From assembly GCA_020061585.1 (NCBI GenBank), contig JAGUXX010000319.1, forward strand, positions 1-34,994: a stretch of DNA of 34,994 nucleotides. Reading direction: 5' to 3'. Under the pieces are notes generated by a model, which did no database searches, was not told the origin of the DNA, and saw only the letters and a list, made by a program, of their open reading frames with translations. A program made the position numbers and the translations under genes. The stretch's first letter is position 1, and every line of letters begins with the position of its first letter. The DNA is from Betaproteobacteria bacterium. Its GTDB lineage: Bacteria; Pseudomonadota; Gammaproteobacteria; Burkholderiales; Thiobacillaceae. Positions 16,200 to 24,054 of this stretch are shown here, piece by piece.

Positions 16200-17210
16200 T
16201 CATCTACTGTCAGTGAGGTAGTGCCGAAAATGAAACAGCAAAGCGCCAACAAGCCCACGCTTGCTGCTTTCATTACGCACTAGATTCCACGCATCGCTCA
16301 ACTGGGCTGCACGCATTTCCCAGGGCGCCAACCGGACATATCGCTGATTCGGGAATGCCAGCGGATAGCCACAGGCAAGCAGTGTTTCCCCGGCAATGGA
16401 CTCGATACGTGCCAACACATCCTGGCTCATGGACTTGTGATATTTGCCATGGTTATCGGCTAGCACCCGTACCATGCCTCGGGCGTCGCCCAGGTTCTCG
16501 GAAGGTTTGCCCAAGGTCAGCATTATCGGGTCGAAGGTAACGCCTATGAAGTCCGCAATCCGGCGAAGACTGGCCTCGGTTTCAGTTAACAAGCTCTCGT
16601 AATTCAACTCCATGTAATCCCCCTCCAAAGCGGCCCCAACACTGCGCGCCGCAACCACCCCATCAGACCAGCGCTGCGCTGCCCGCAGCATGTTTTTGCC
16701 CCAGGCCTGTTGGCTGGATAAGCAGTAGTCGCGCACATCACGGATGATGTGTATGAAACGCGCCGTTGGATAGACGCTTTTAATCAACGAAATATCGGCT
16801 AGATATGAAGGCGATTTGTCACCCCAAATAAGGTGGCTGCCAGGCGACACATCCAACTCCAGGCGGATTAGGGCCTCGAAAACCCCTGCTGCATCGAATT
16901 TTCGACAAGCCCTGTACCAGGAATCCGCGGAGACCAATTGACCTTCATCGCGTCGATAAATGAAGTAACGCAGACGGGTAATATGTCTGTGGAAGTCCTT
17001 GAAGTTGTTTTCGTTGCTTAGATCTTTAAAGCGATCCGCGTTGCGGACCAGGTAAGGCAAGAACCCGGTCTCGATTTCCGGTATTCGGATGTCCGGGTGT
17101 CGATTCATAAGATCGCGTAGCAACTTGGTGCCAGAACGCGGCATGCCAACCACAAACAGCGGGCCGGCGAATGGTTTTTGTGTACTGGTGTAATCCACGT
17201 CAAACTCCAT
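16200..17210 (-). CDS. PAPS-dependent sulfotransferase family protein
   Basis: 336 residues. The 5'-phosphosulfate-binding loop GMPRSGTKLL lies at 22-31, followed by RHPDIRIPE. DKSPSY is at 131-136 and the 3'-phosphate-binding motif RFIHIIRDVRDYCLS at 151-165. These are the two hallmarks of PAPS sulfotransferases; the family moves sulfate onto sugars, lipids or proteins. The position between two glycosyltransferase genes suggests a sugar hydroxyl in the polysaccharide as acceptor (inference). The start at 17210 overlaps the upstream glycosyltransferase by 11 bases. A second, unlike sulfotransferase lies at 23116-24054. Confidence 0.9.
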   Translation of the reverse strand: MEFDVDYTSTQKPFAGPLFVVGMPRSGTKLLRDLMNRHPDIRIPEIETGFLPYLVRNADRFKDLSNENNFKDFHRHITRLRYFIYRRDEGQLVSADSWYRACRKFDAAGVFEALIRLELDVSPGSHLIWGDKSPSYLADISLIKSVYPTARFIHIIRDVRDYCLSSQQAWGKNMLRAAQRWSDGVVAARSVGAALEGDYMELNYESLLTETEASLRRIADFIGVTFDPIMLTLGKPSENLGDARGMVRVLADNHGKYHKSMSQDVLARIESIAGETLLACGYPLAFPNQRYVRLAPWEMRAAQLSDAWNLVRNESSKRGLVGALLFHFRHYLTDSR

Positions 17211-18438
17211 TACCTGGAATTGGCCAATGCATGAATTGACTATTAAACGTCATTGCTACTTGCCTTGATATGGCTTCGTATGACCGATTGCGCGCTATAT
17301 AGGCACGTCCACTCTGCGCCATGTGCGACCGCTGTTCCAAAGGAATGTTCAACAAGGCAATCGCGGCCTCGGCGAAATTTTCCGGAGTATAGGGCACACA
17401 GATTCCGCCTCCGCCCTCACGAATAATCAGTTCTTGATCAGGACTGTCATTGGCGACTATCGGTATACCGAGAGTCAGATATTCAGCCACTTTCGTCGGC
17501 GAAGAGCAGTCCAGCAAAGTGCCGCGGGGTATTGGTGACAAACCGATTTCACATGCCCGCACATATTGCCAGCCCTCCGGCATGGATAGCCAGCCAGTCC
17601 AGATTACCGCATCATTCACGCCTTCCTCAATTGCCTGCTCCTGTAGCCAATGCCGATGCATTTCATCTTTTGTATCGCCAACCAGCACCAATACGACATT
17701 CGGTATTTTCATTTTGACAATGCGCAGCATTTTAAATAAATGCTCGATATGGCGCGGGCGATCCAGCGAACCCAAGTAAATCATCGCGCGCTTGCCATGG
17801 AGCCTTTCATCCTCAATTGGCCGCACCAACTCGGGTTGCACAACCTCGATATCCACCCCCATAGGTACAGGGGTCATCTGGTTCAGGGCTATGCCCATCC
17901 TTGCCACATCCGCTCGCATCCGTTCGCTCTGAACAAATACATGGTCTGCATGGCGTAGAACAATGTGATAAAGCAGGAAGCGCCCCAAATGGCCACGCAG
18001 CCATGGAAAAATGAATTTCAATAATCCTGATGATAAACCGCGATTCAGTGCGCGATATATCTGTCCCTCGGTAACGGGATAAGACATCCAATAAAAAAAC
18101 TTCAGCCCTTTCAAGCGAGCAACCATCAAAGCAAAAGCGGCAGAAATCGGCAAGTCACGCACTTGAATTGCGTGGTAGTGGTGTTTGTCAGCCAAAACAA
18201 GTTGACGAATCCCGTGCAACAATGTCCTGACGAATATTTTTGCCCGCCCGCCTGATGCTTCACACAGGTAGGCACCCCCGCCACCCCATAACACACCCCC
18301 ATGATGCCCAGGCGTTTTGCCGGCGACAATATCGGTCTGAATTCCATGACGAGGCAGATATTTCCCAAATAGAGTAGCCACATCCGGACGAAATGTCGGA
18401 CACGTTTCTGCCGTTAGATAAAGCAAACGTAGAGTCAT
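17200..18438 (-). CDS. Group 4 glycosyltransferase
   Basis: A 412-residue GT-B transferase. It begins MTLRLLYLTAETCPTFRPDV. The donor half has RAMIYLGSLDRPRHIEHL, VVLVLVGDTKDE, VIWTGWLSMPEGW, IGLSPIPRGTLLDCSSPTKV and EYLTLGIPIVANDSPDQELI, matching GT4 sequence order. The sugar specificity is unknown. The start at 18438 overlaps the small methyltransferase-like remnant (18435-18689) by ATGA, suggesting that the remnant is still translated or was recently. Like the sulfotransferase it overlaps, it is less GC-rich than the flanking genes. Confidence 0.9.
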   Translation of the reverse strand: MTLRLLYLTAETCPTFRPDVATLFGKYLPRHGIQTDIVAGKTPGHHGGVLWGGGGAYLCEASGGRAKIFVRTLLHGIRQLVLADKHHYHAIQVRDLPISAAFALMVARLKGLKFFYWMSYPVTEGQIYRALNRGLSSGLLKFIFPWLRGHLGRFLLYHIVLRHADHVFVQSERMRADVARMGIALNQMTPVPMGVDIEVVQPELVRPIEDERLHGKRAMIYLGSLDRPRHIEHLFKMLRIVKMKIPNVVLVLVGDTKDEMHRHWLQEQAIEEGVNDAVIWTGWLSMPEGWQYVRACEIGLSPIPRGTLLDCSSPTKVAEYLTLGIPIVANDSPDQELIIREGGGGICVPYTPENFAEAAIALLNIPLEQRSHMAQSGRAYIARNRSYEAISRQVAMTFNSQFMHWPIPGNGV

Positions 18439-18689
18439 TGAGTGTTATTGCACTTTCGTTGCCACAAAAGAGAATACCCCTGTGATATTGCGAGCGAGTT
18501 TATGCAGGCTTGCTTCCCTGCCCAGCCTATGGGCGCAAACCACCAACTTCGGCTTGCAAATTTCATGGAGTTGAATAGTGCGTGCGACAAGACACGCGGC
18601 ATTTTCGGAACAAGTCCCATGAAAGCTTGTGCTTCGAATACAGACCACTCGGAACTGGGGACTAACCCAAACATTTTCACCAATTCCAA
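18435..18689 (-). pseudogene. Truncated methyltransferase-like C-terminal fragment
   Basis: An 84-codon frame fills the gap between the methyltransferase at 18695 and the glycosyltransferase at 17200. Its sequence (LELVKMFGLVPSSEW, VFEAQAFMGLVPKMPRVL, YSLLWQRK near the end) looks like the last part of a class I SAM methyltransferase, where the chain ends in a beta strand of the form YSLLWxRK. No SAM-binding part is present. The frame has a TTG at 18687-18689 and is open for about 12 more codons upstream (CERKRVTG...) to a TAG, so the N-terminal part was probably deleted. It could instead be a real small protein; the ATGA overlap with the next gene favours translation. The family assignment is my reading of a short sequence. 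Confidence 0.45.
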
Positions 18690-18694
18690 TCCGG

Positions 18695-19336
18695 TTACTC
18701 GCTTTCGCTCACACCTGAACTGGCCCTAGCATTAGCCGGGCGCAGCACGGCATCGACTCCATAACAGGGGATCAGATAGCAGAAATTGGCCTCGTATATT
18801 TCCTGGAAACGGGATGACGAGTTCACCAGGCGTTCGACAAGCTTTTTGAACGGTCTGCTAAGCCGGCCCCGTCCAGAAAACGTGAGTCTCAAGGATTCCA
18901 CCTTGTAACGGGTGCTGCCGTAAAACACCGGCACTTTGCGGCGTAATTGTTCTTCGGGCTCGACGAAGTAATAAAAGGTGTAAAGGCCGAAAAAAGTCCG
19001 GTGTGTGTAGTCTGAATAAAAGTACGGGTTGCTGAAATGCGGGACAAATACCCTGAACTTCCCGCCCGGTTTCAGCACACGATGGATCTCCGCCATCAAC
19101 CCGCCCACATCGACAACATGTTCGAGCACGCTACGGGCGTGAATGATGTCGGCGCAGTGGCTGGGAAACTCACCGAGACCCTCCTCCAGATTGGCAACCA
19201 CGTCGACGCCCGGCAAGGCGAGGTGATCGACACCGATTCTTCCTGGCAGTTTATCGGGGCCGCAGCCGATCTCGATTTCGACCTGCCCCAACAGGGAACG
19301 GGAGTTCTCCAGCAATTTCTCGATTTCAGTGCTCAT
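18695..19336 (-). CDS. Class I SAM-dependent methyltransferase
   Basis: 213 residues. SAM-binding motif I is EIEIGCGPDKLPGRIGVD (about 19-36), followed by VDVVANLEEGLGEFP, SVLEHVVDVGGLMAEIHRVLKPGG (motifs around 68-91) and RVFVPHFSNPYFYSDYTHRTFF. This is a methyltransferase type 11-like protein common in polysaccharide loci; O-methylation of a sugar is a reasonable role, but the substrate is unknown. The protein looks complete, ending in NFCYLIPCYGVDAVL and a short variable tail. It lies 33 bases after the flippase gene. Confidence 0.85.
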   Translation of the reverse strand: MSTEIEKLLENSRSLLGQVEIEIGCGPDKLPGRIGVDHLALPGVDVVANLEEGLGEFPSHCADIIHARSVLEHVVDVGGLMAEIHRVLKPGGKFRVFVPHFSNPYFYSDYTHRTFFGLYTFYYFVEPEEQLRRKVPVFYGSTRYKVESLRLTFSGRGRLSRPFKKLVERLVNSSSRFQEIYEANFCYLIPCYGVDAVLRPANARASSGVSESE

Positions 19337-19369
19337 GACGTGATGGCTTTCAAATGGCAGGTTTCTTTT

Positions 19370-20899
19370 TCAAGGCTCGGGCGGCGGCGATTCAGCGCGC
19401 GAATGTTGGCGCAGTTTTGCGACAACCAAGCGTATGGTCTCGTCGCCCAACAGATACAGGACGCTGAAATACACGATCGCGACGACCGCCCCATCAATGG
19501 TGAATACGGCCAATGCGGGCAGCGCGGCGGCATCGGTTGCCTGGCGGGAGCCCCAAGCGCAAGCCACAGCCAGGCTGCCATGTCTGGCGACGGCGAGCCA
19601 CAATGTGGCCAGGCTAAAACCCTGCAACAGATGCGAGAGATGCCATGTGATCGACAGGAATGAAACGGCGAATATCGAAAAGGTAGCCAGCGCAATGCCG
19701 AATACGCCAAGCGGTTCGTAATAGATCAGCATGAAAAGAAGATACGCGACCAGGGTGATGGGCGCGGCAATCACCACCACCATCGGGCGATTCAGGACGA
19801 AATAGAGATTGGACAGAATCGGGCCGACAGCCATCAGCGGGGCGGCAATCAGGAAGCCACGTGTCGCATCGACCAGCATGTTCATTTCCTCACCGCTCAG
19901 ATGCCGCGCCGCGAAGAGGATGGCGATCAGTAAATCCGCATCCGCCGCCAGCCAGAAGGCGACCGGGGATAAGGCCATGATGACGATGGACACAACCTGG
20001 CGCGACTGCCGGCCGGCCTCCTCAACACGGCCGGCGGTGACCAGCGCGCTGGCGTTGCGGAAGGCGACCACCTTCATGCCCAGCGCGGCGCCTTGTTGCA
20101 GCGGACTGCTGATTCGGGCCGCGAGCGCCAGCGCGGAAACCGCGCCGGGACCAAGTTGGGAAGCCAGATAACGTTCGATGAATGCGCGCATCCGGCTGAG
20201 CGTGCCGGACAGAATCAGCCATCCCGATGACACCAGTGCGGCGCGAACTTCCGGGTCGCGCAAGGTCCAGATGAGTCGATAGCGATAATTCAGGCCATGC
20301 AGCATCAGGACGAAGATCAATCCGTAAGCGCTCAGAAAAGACCAGGCCAGCACCATCTCGCCCAGTGTCTTGCCAAATGTCGCGACGCCGACAAGGGTGA
20401 AAACGGGAAAGGCCAATTTGAGCAATTGCGGCTTGATATAGGAACGAGCCGATTGATGCAGATATTCGTGAAAGGTGTTGACCGAAAAGAACACGATGGC
20501 GAGCGACATGATTTGCGCCATGGCGATAGTCAGTTCGGCGCTCTGCGCATCGAGTCCGGGGGCGGTGAGCCGGATCAGGGGCGCCAAACCGAGCCATAAG
20601 GCCGCCATGCCGATCAGCGAAGCCAGGGATGCGTAGTTGATGACGGTGGAGATGAACGCATCCACTTCTTCCTTGCTGCGCTCATTTTTCAAGCGATCCA
20701 ACGTTGGAATGAAATTGCGCCCGAGAAAATCCGCGATGAGCCCGCCGATCAGGGTGGGAAACAGATAGGCGACAAAATACGCATCCAAAGCGGAAGACAG
20801 GCCGAAAGTAATGACGATCAGCCAGTTGCTTGCAAATCCAAGCACCATGCTGGCAGGCGCCAGCATGGAAATCAAAACAACGCTGCGCGTGCTGCTCAT
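19370..20899 (-). CDS. MurJ/Wzx-like lipid-linked oligosaccharide flippase
   Basis: A 509-residue polytopic membrane protein with about 12-14 hydrophobic segments from residue 8 on. The N-terminal pattern ALDAYFVAYLFPTLIGG followed by ADFLGRNFIPTLDRLK is characteristic of MurJ/MviN-type proteins of the MOP superfamily. Such proteins flip undecaprenyl-linked precursors across the inner membrane. In this locus it most likely moves the exopolysaccharide repeat unit, serving as Wzx. It ends in a charged, proline-rich cytoplasmic tail (SRAESPPPEP). Its ATG overlaps the stop of the glycosyltransferase upstream (ATGA). Confidence 0.87.
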   Translation of the reverse strand: MSSTRSVVLISMLAPASMVLGFASNWLIVITFGLSSALDAYFVAYLFPTLIGGLIADFLGRNFIPTLDRLKNERSKEEVDAFISTVINYASLASLIGMAALWLGLAPLIRLTAPGLDAQSAELTIAMAQIMSLAIVFFSVNTFHEYLHQSARSYIKPQLLKLAFPVFTLVGVATFGKTLGEMVLAWSFLSAYGLIFVLMLHGLNYRYRLIWTLRDPEVRAALVSSGWLILSGTLSRMRAFIERYLASQLGPGAVSALALAARISSPLQQGAALGMKVVAFRNASALVTAGRVEEAGRQSRQVVSIVIMALSPVAFWLAADADLLIAILFAARHLSGEEMNMLVDATRGFLIAAPLMAVGPILSNLYFVLNRPMVVVIAAPITLVAYLLFMLIYYEPLGVFGIALATFSIFAVSFLSITWHLSHLLQGFSLATLWLAVARHGSLAVACAWGSRQATDAAALPALAVFTIDGAVVAIVYFSVLYLLGDETIRLVVAKLRQHSRAESPPPEP

Positions 20900-21987
20900 G
20901 GTTGGGATCGGGCCAGGTTGCGCAGTAGTTCAATCCACGCCGCAGCCACTGTCGCACTTGAATAGTGCTGCATGAAATGGCGTCTCGCCTGGACGCCCAT
21001 GTCTTGCCGCTGCTCTGCCGATTCAATCAGTGTGCACAAGGCATCCACCCACTCGGTGTGGGTGCGGACGAGATAACCGGTTTGCCCGTCAATGGTGGTC
21101 TCGCAATTCATGCCGACCGGGGAGGCGACGGTGGGAATGCCGATTGCCATGTACTGAATGATCTTGAACGCACACTTGCCCTGCGTCCAAGCATCATCAG
21201 GCAGCGGCATGATGCCGATATCGATGCCTTGCAACTGGCTGATTTCATCCTGTTCGTTCCATTTCACGAAGCGGATGCCCGGAATATGAGCCAGCCAATC
21301 GATCCAGGTCTGGTCGCTGATAATCAGCAGCGACGCCCCGGTTTTTTCGATGACGGCTTCCAGGGCCGGTAATACGAGACGCAGATAACGCAGTGTCGAT
21401 GCGCTGCCGGTCCAGCCGATGGTGATCTTTGCCGAATTGCCATGCTGGGCCGGCAAGTAGCGCCGCTCGTCCACCGTGGTCGGCAACATAACGACCTTGC
21501 TCTGGTTATTGGTGGTTGCGTCAGCCAGATAACGATTGCAGACCACGACATGCATGGCGAGGTCACTGACCTGCAACAGCGCAGCCTGAGACTTGCTGTT
21601 GTTTAACGCTGTCGGATTGGTGAATTCCGCATCATCCAGATCCAGCGCAATGCGCTTGTTGCGCCGGGAGATCATTTTTTCGAGATACGCACCGACCGGC
21701 AGGATGGATAGCTGCTTTTGCAGGATGACCGCATCGTATTCGTGCAGCCGAGCTTGTTTGATCTGCCACCAGCGATGCGGCAGGTAAATAAACAATTGCG
21801 TGATGCCGCGGAACAATAAGCGCAACTGTTTGCCGGGCAAATGGCGCGGTACATAACCATATTTCGGGATGACGGGATAGAAACAGGTGCATGCAATCCC
21901 CGCGTCCGAGAATCGCTGCAAATACTGCAGAATTCTGAAGCGAGTGGAAGGCGTTGTGCTTCCTTGCAGGAATAAGGCGATCCTCAT
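20896..21987 (-). CDS. Glycosyltransferase (GT4-like)
   Basis: A 363-residue GT-B fold transferase. It starts MRIALFLQGSTTPSTRFRIL, has a basic amphipathic region likely to touch the membrane (RGITQLFIYLPHRWWQIKQ), then ALDLDDAEF. The donor half has AKITIGWTGSASTLRYL, IGIMPLPDDAWTQGKCAFKI, YMAIGIPTVASPVG and a C-terminal RRHFMQHYSS helix. The GxxK-F-K-x-x-Q-Y-M-A region is where GT4 enzymes bind the nucleotide sugar. The sugar specificity is unknown. It is linked by ATGA overlaps on both sides (to 21984-23087 upstream and the flippase downstream), so these three genes are tightly coupled. Confidence 0.88.
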   Translation of the reverse strand: MRIALFLQGSTTPSTRFRILQYLQRFSDAGIACTCFYPVIPKYGYVPRHLPGKQLRLLFRGITQLFIYLPHRWWQIKQARLHEYDAVILQKQLSILPVGAYLEKMISRRNKRIALDLDDAEFTNPTALNNSKSQAALLQVSDLAMHVVVCNRYLADATTNNQSKVVMLPTTVDERRYLPAQHGNSAKITIGWTGSASTLRYLRLVLPALEAVIEKTGASLLIISDQTWIDWLAHIPGIRFVKWNEQDEISQLQGIDIGIMPLPDDAWTQGKCAFKIIQYMAIGIPTVASPVGMNCETTIDGQTGYLVRTHTEWVDALCTLIESAEQRQDMGVQARRHFMQHYSSATVAAAWIELLRNLARSQP

Positions 21988-23087
21988 TGCATTTCGACGA
22001 TGTCGATCAACGCCTGGATATTGCGTTCGCTATGGTTTTGCTCGGCATAGCATTGCGCGCGCTTGCCGGTCTGTTCCCGCAGCGCATCGTCGGCCAGCCA
22101 AGTGCGCACCGCATTCAGCAGTTCAGGTTCGCTGCCTCCGGCGCACAAGCCTATTCTTTCCTGCTCCAGCAACCCGTCCGGATCAACATTCAGACTCAAG
22201 ACCGGCACTTGCCGCATCCAGGCCTGGATAAAGGTATTGGCAAAGCCCTCCACCAGACTGGTATTGACGAACAGATGGGCGCGCGCCAGCCGTGCGTTGA
22301 CTTCCTCTATGGGCAGCTTGCCCAAATAAGTCAGATTAGGTACAGCGGCCACCGCATGCTCGAATGCGCGTTGCTGGTCCGCGCCCGGAAACGCCTCCCC
22401 GATCATCACGAAGCGCACTTGCTGCATATCCAGGCAAGCTTGCGCCAGCCGTATGAATATCTCGGGCTGCTTTGCCGGCTTCAGATTGGCGATCCACAGC
22501 ACAGTCAGGCTTCCACTTTTATCGAGGGTTTCGGCGGGAAGCGGATGCAGGTTGCGGAGCAGCATGCTGGCCCGGCGACCGTAATACTGGCCGAGCAGCC
22601 GGTTCTGATCATGCGTCTGCACCACGATATGGCTGGCATGCCGAACGCCGTATTCAAGATAGCGTTTGTCGATGAACTTCAGCAGCGTGGACGGCCGCCA
22701 GCCCTTCACAAGGAATGGGGTGACATCCGTGTCCAACGCCACATGCCAGATCAACCGACAGTTGTGCTTCAGGGCATGGCGCGCCGCAATCCCGGTATAG
22801 GCTGAGCCGACACGCTGATAGATGACATCGGGGCGTATGTCCCGCAGCTGCCGGGACAGGGCCTGGTGGTCGAAAAAGAAGGCTTTGGCGCGCAAGCCGG
22901 CATGCGCGGCAATCCGATGGGTGGTGTAACCCTGAGCCCGATATTCGGGGTGGATGCGCCTTGACAGCCAATGCACTTCGTAGCGGCCGCTGTCCACCAA
23001 GTGCCGGCATATCAGTTTGGCCTGGTATTCGGCGCCGCCCTGGATGGCGGACCAGTGCGAGGGCAACAGGATGGCAATTTTTTTCAT
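21984..23087 (-). CDS. Group 4 glycosyltransferase
   Basis: A 367-residue GT-B transferase. The N-terminus MKKIAILLPSHWSAIQGGAE has the GGAE loop of GT4 enzymes. DVIYQRVGSAYTGIAA and LIWHVALDTDVTPF belong to the acceptor domain. The donor domain shows LTVLWIANLKPAKQPEIFI, VRFVMIGEAFPG and LFVNTSLVEGFANTFIQAWM with the E-G-F-x-N-T nucleotide-binding motif. It probably adds a sugar of the repeat unit. The stop overlaps the next gene by ATGA; 28 bases separate it from the sulfotransferase upstream. Confidence 0.92.
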   Translation of the reverse strand: MKKIAILLPSHWSAIQGGAEYQAKLICRHLVDSGRYEVHWLSRRIHPEYRAQGYTTHRIAAHAGLRAKAFFFDHQALSRQLRDIRPDVIYQRVGSAYTGIAARHALKHNCRLIWHVALDTDVTPFLVKGWRPSTLLKFIDKRYLEYGVRHASHIVVQTHDQNRLLGQYYGRRASMLLRNLHPLPAETLDKSGSLTVLWIANLKPAKQPEIFIRLAQACLDMQQVRFVMIGEAFPGADQQRAFEHAVAAVPNLTYLGKLPIEEVNARLARAHLFVNTSLVEGFANTFIQAWMRQVPVLSLNVDPDGLLEQERIGLCAGGSEPELLNAVRTWLADDALREQTGKRAQCYAEQNHSERNIQALIDIVEMQ

Positions 23088-23115
23088 TGTTGTCCGGCGG
23101 CTGGCAAGTCAAGTT

Positions 23116-24054
23116 TTACCGGTAGCCCAAGCGCCGATTGATGGCGCCGCCCTGACGCTCGAAGTAGTCCAGGTCATCCTGGCCCAATTCACGTCGCCAG
23201 GCTTCGTCCAGCTTGATGGTCGACAGCCCGCGCAAGCGGGTGTCGTTGCCTTCAGGCATGTGCTGAATACGCGCGGCGAACTGGATATCGCCCTGCAGTT
23301 GCGGCAGCCCCATGAATTCAAAGATGCGGTTTGCCGAACCGGCCGGATCGCTGGCCAATTCTTCATATTTCACCCGCAGCAGATGCTCCGTCGGGATGAT
23401 TTTCTCGATCAACGGCAGGGCGCGACGGTAGTAGTTATTCCAAGACTTCAATCCAACTTCTCGGGGGACGCCTTCGAGCATGCGGGAATAAAGCACGCCC
23501 CGGCCATCGCGGCTCAGGAGTATGGCGCGCACCCGCTCAGGGTGGCGTCGGTACATGGCCAGCCCCTTGACATAAGCCTTGGAGGAATCCACCACCAGCG
23601 TGGCACGCGCCGCCTCCTTGACCAGATCGAACAGGGCAAAGTTGTTGTCGATGCTGCGATACAGTTTGCTCAGCAGCGGGTCGAGCAACACCATGTCGGT
23701 CCGCGCGCGCAGCATGAACAAGGCATGCAGCAGTTTCCAGCTCAACACGTAGGGGCGGGTCTGCCTGTCAGTGTCGACATGATGAGTGGCTTTCATGAAA
23801 CCCAGGTCCAGATCGTAGGGGGCCAGGCGCAGATCGGCATCCATCCGCAGACGGATACTCTCCGCCAGGGTGTTCCAGAACCCGCATTCGCGCACCGGTG
23901 CGCCGCAGGAACACTGGGCGTTGCGCTTGAAGCTGCGCGGCAAGAAGGTAATTTCGCCCAGGGAGGCCACCTGTGGATGGGCGCCGATCATCAGATCGAG
24001 CAAGGTGGAGCCTGAGCGGCCCGACGAGAAGATGAACAGGGTGTCGGCGGCCAT
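23116..24054 (-). CDS. Sulfotransferase family protein
   Basis: 312 residues. The PAPS 5'-loop SGRSGSTLLD is at 11-20, DSSKA at 156-160, and RVRAILLSRDGRGVLYS at 174-190 carries the 3'-phosphate-binding Ser/Arg. A small cysteine cluster (C48, C50, C57; QCSCGAPVREC) follows the first motif, as in several bacterial sulfotransferases of the Stf0/Sulfotransfer_3 type. It is clearly not a recent copy of the one at 16200. Sulfation of the exopolysaccharide is the most likely role given the locus. The ATG shares one base with the stop of the polymerase gene (TAATG). Confidence 0.88.
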   Translation of the reverse strand: MAADTLFIFSSGRSGSTLLDLMIGAHPQVASLGEITFLPRSFKRNAQCSCGAPVRECGFWNTLAESIRLRMDADLRLAPYDLDLGFMKATHHVDTDRQTRPYVLSWKLLHALFMLRARTDMVLLDPLLSKLYRSIDNNFALFDLVKEAARATLVVDSSKAYVKGLAMYRRHPERVRAILLSRDGRGVLYSRMLEGVPREVGLKSWNNYYRRALPLIEKIIPTEHLLRVKYEELASDPAGSANRIFEFMGLPQLQGDIQFAARIQHMPEGNDTRLRGLSTIKLDEAWRRELGQDDLDYFERQGGAINRRLGYR

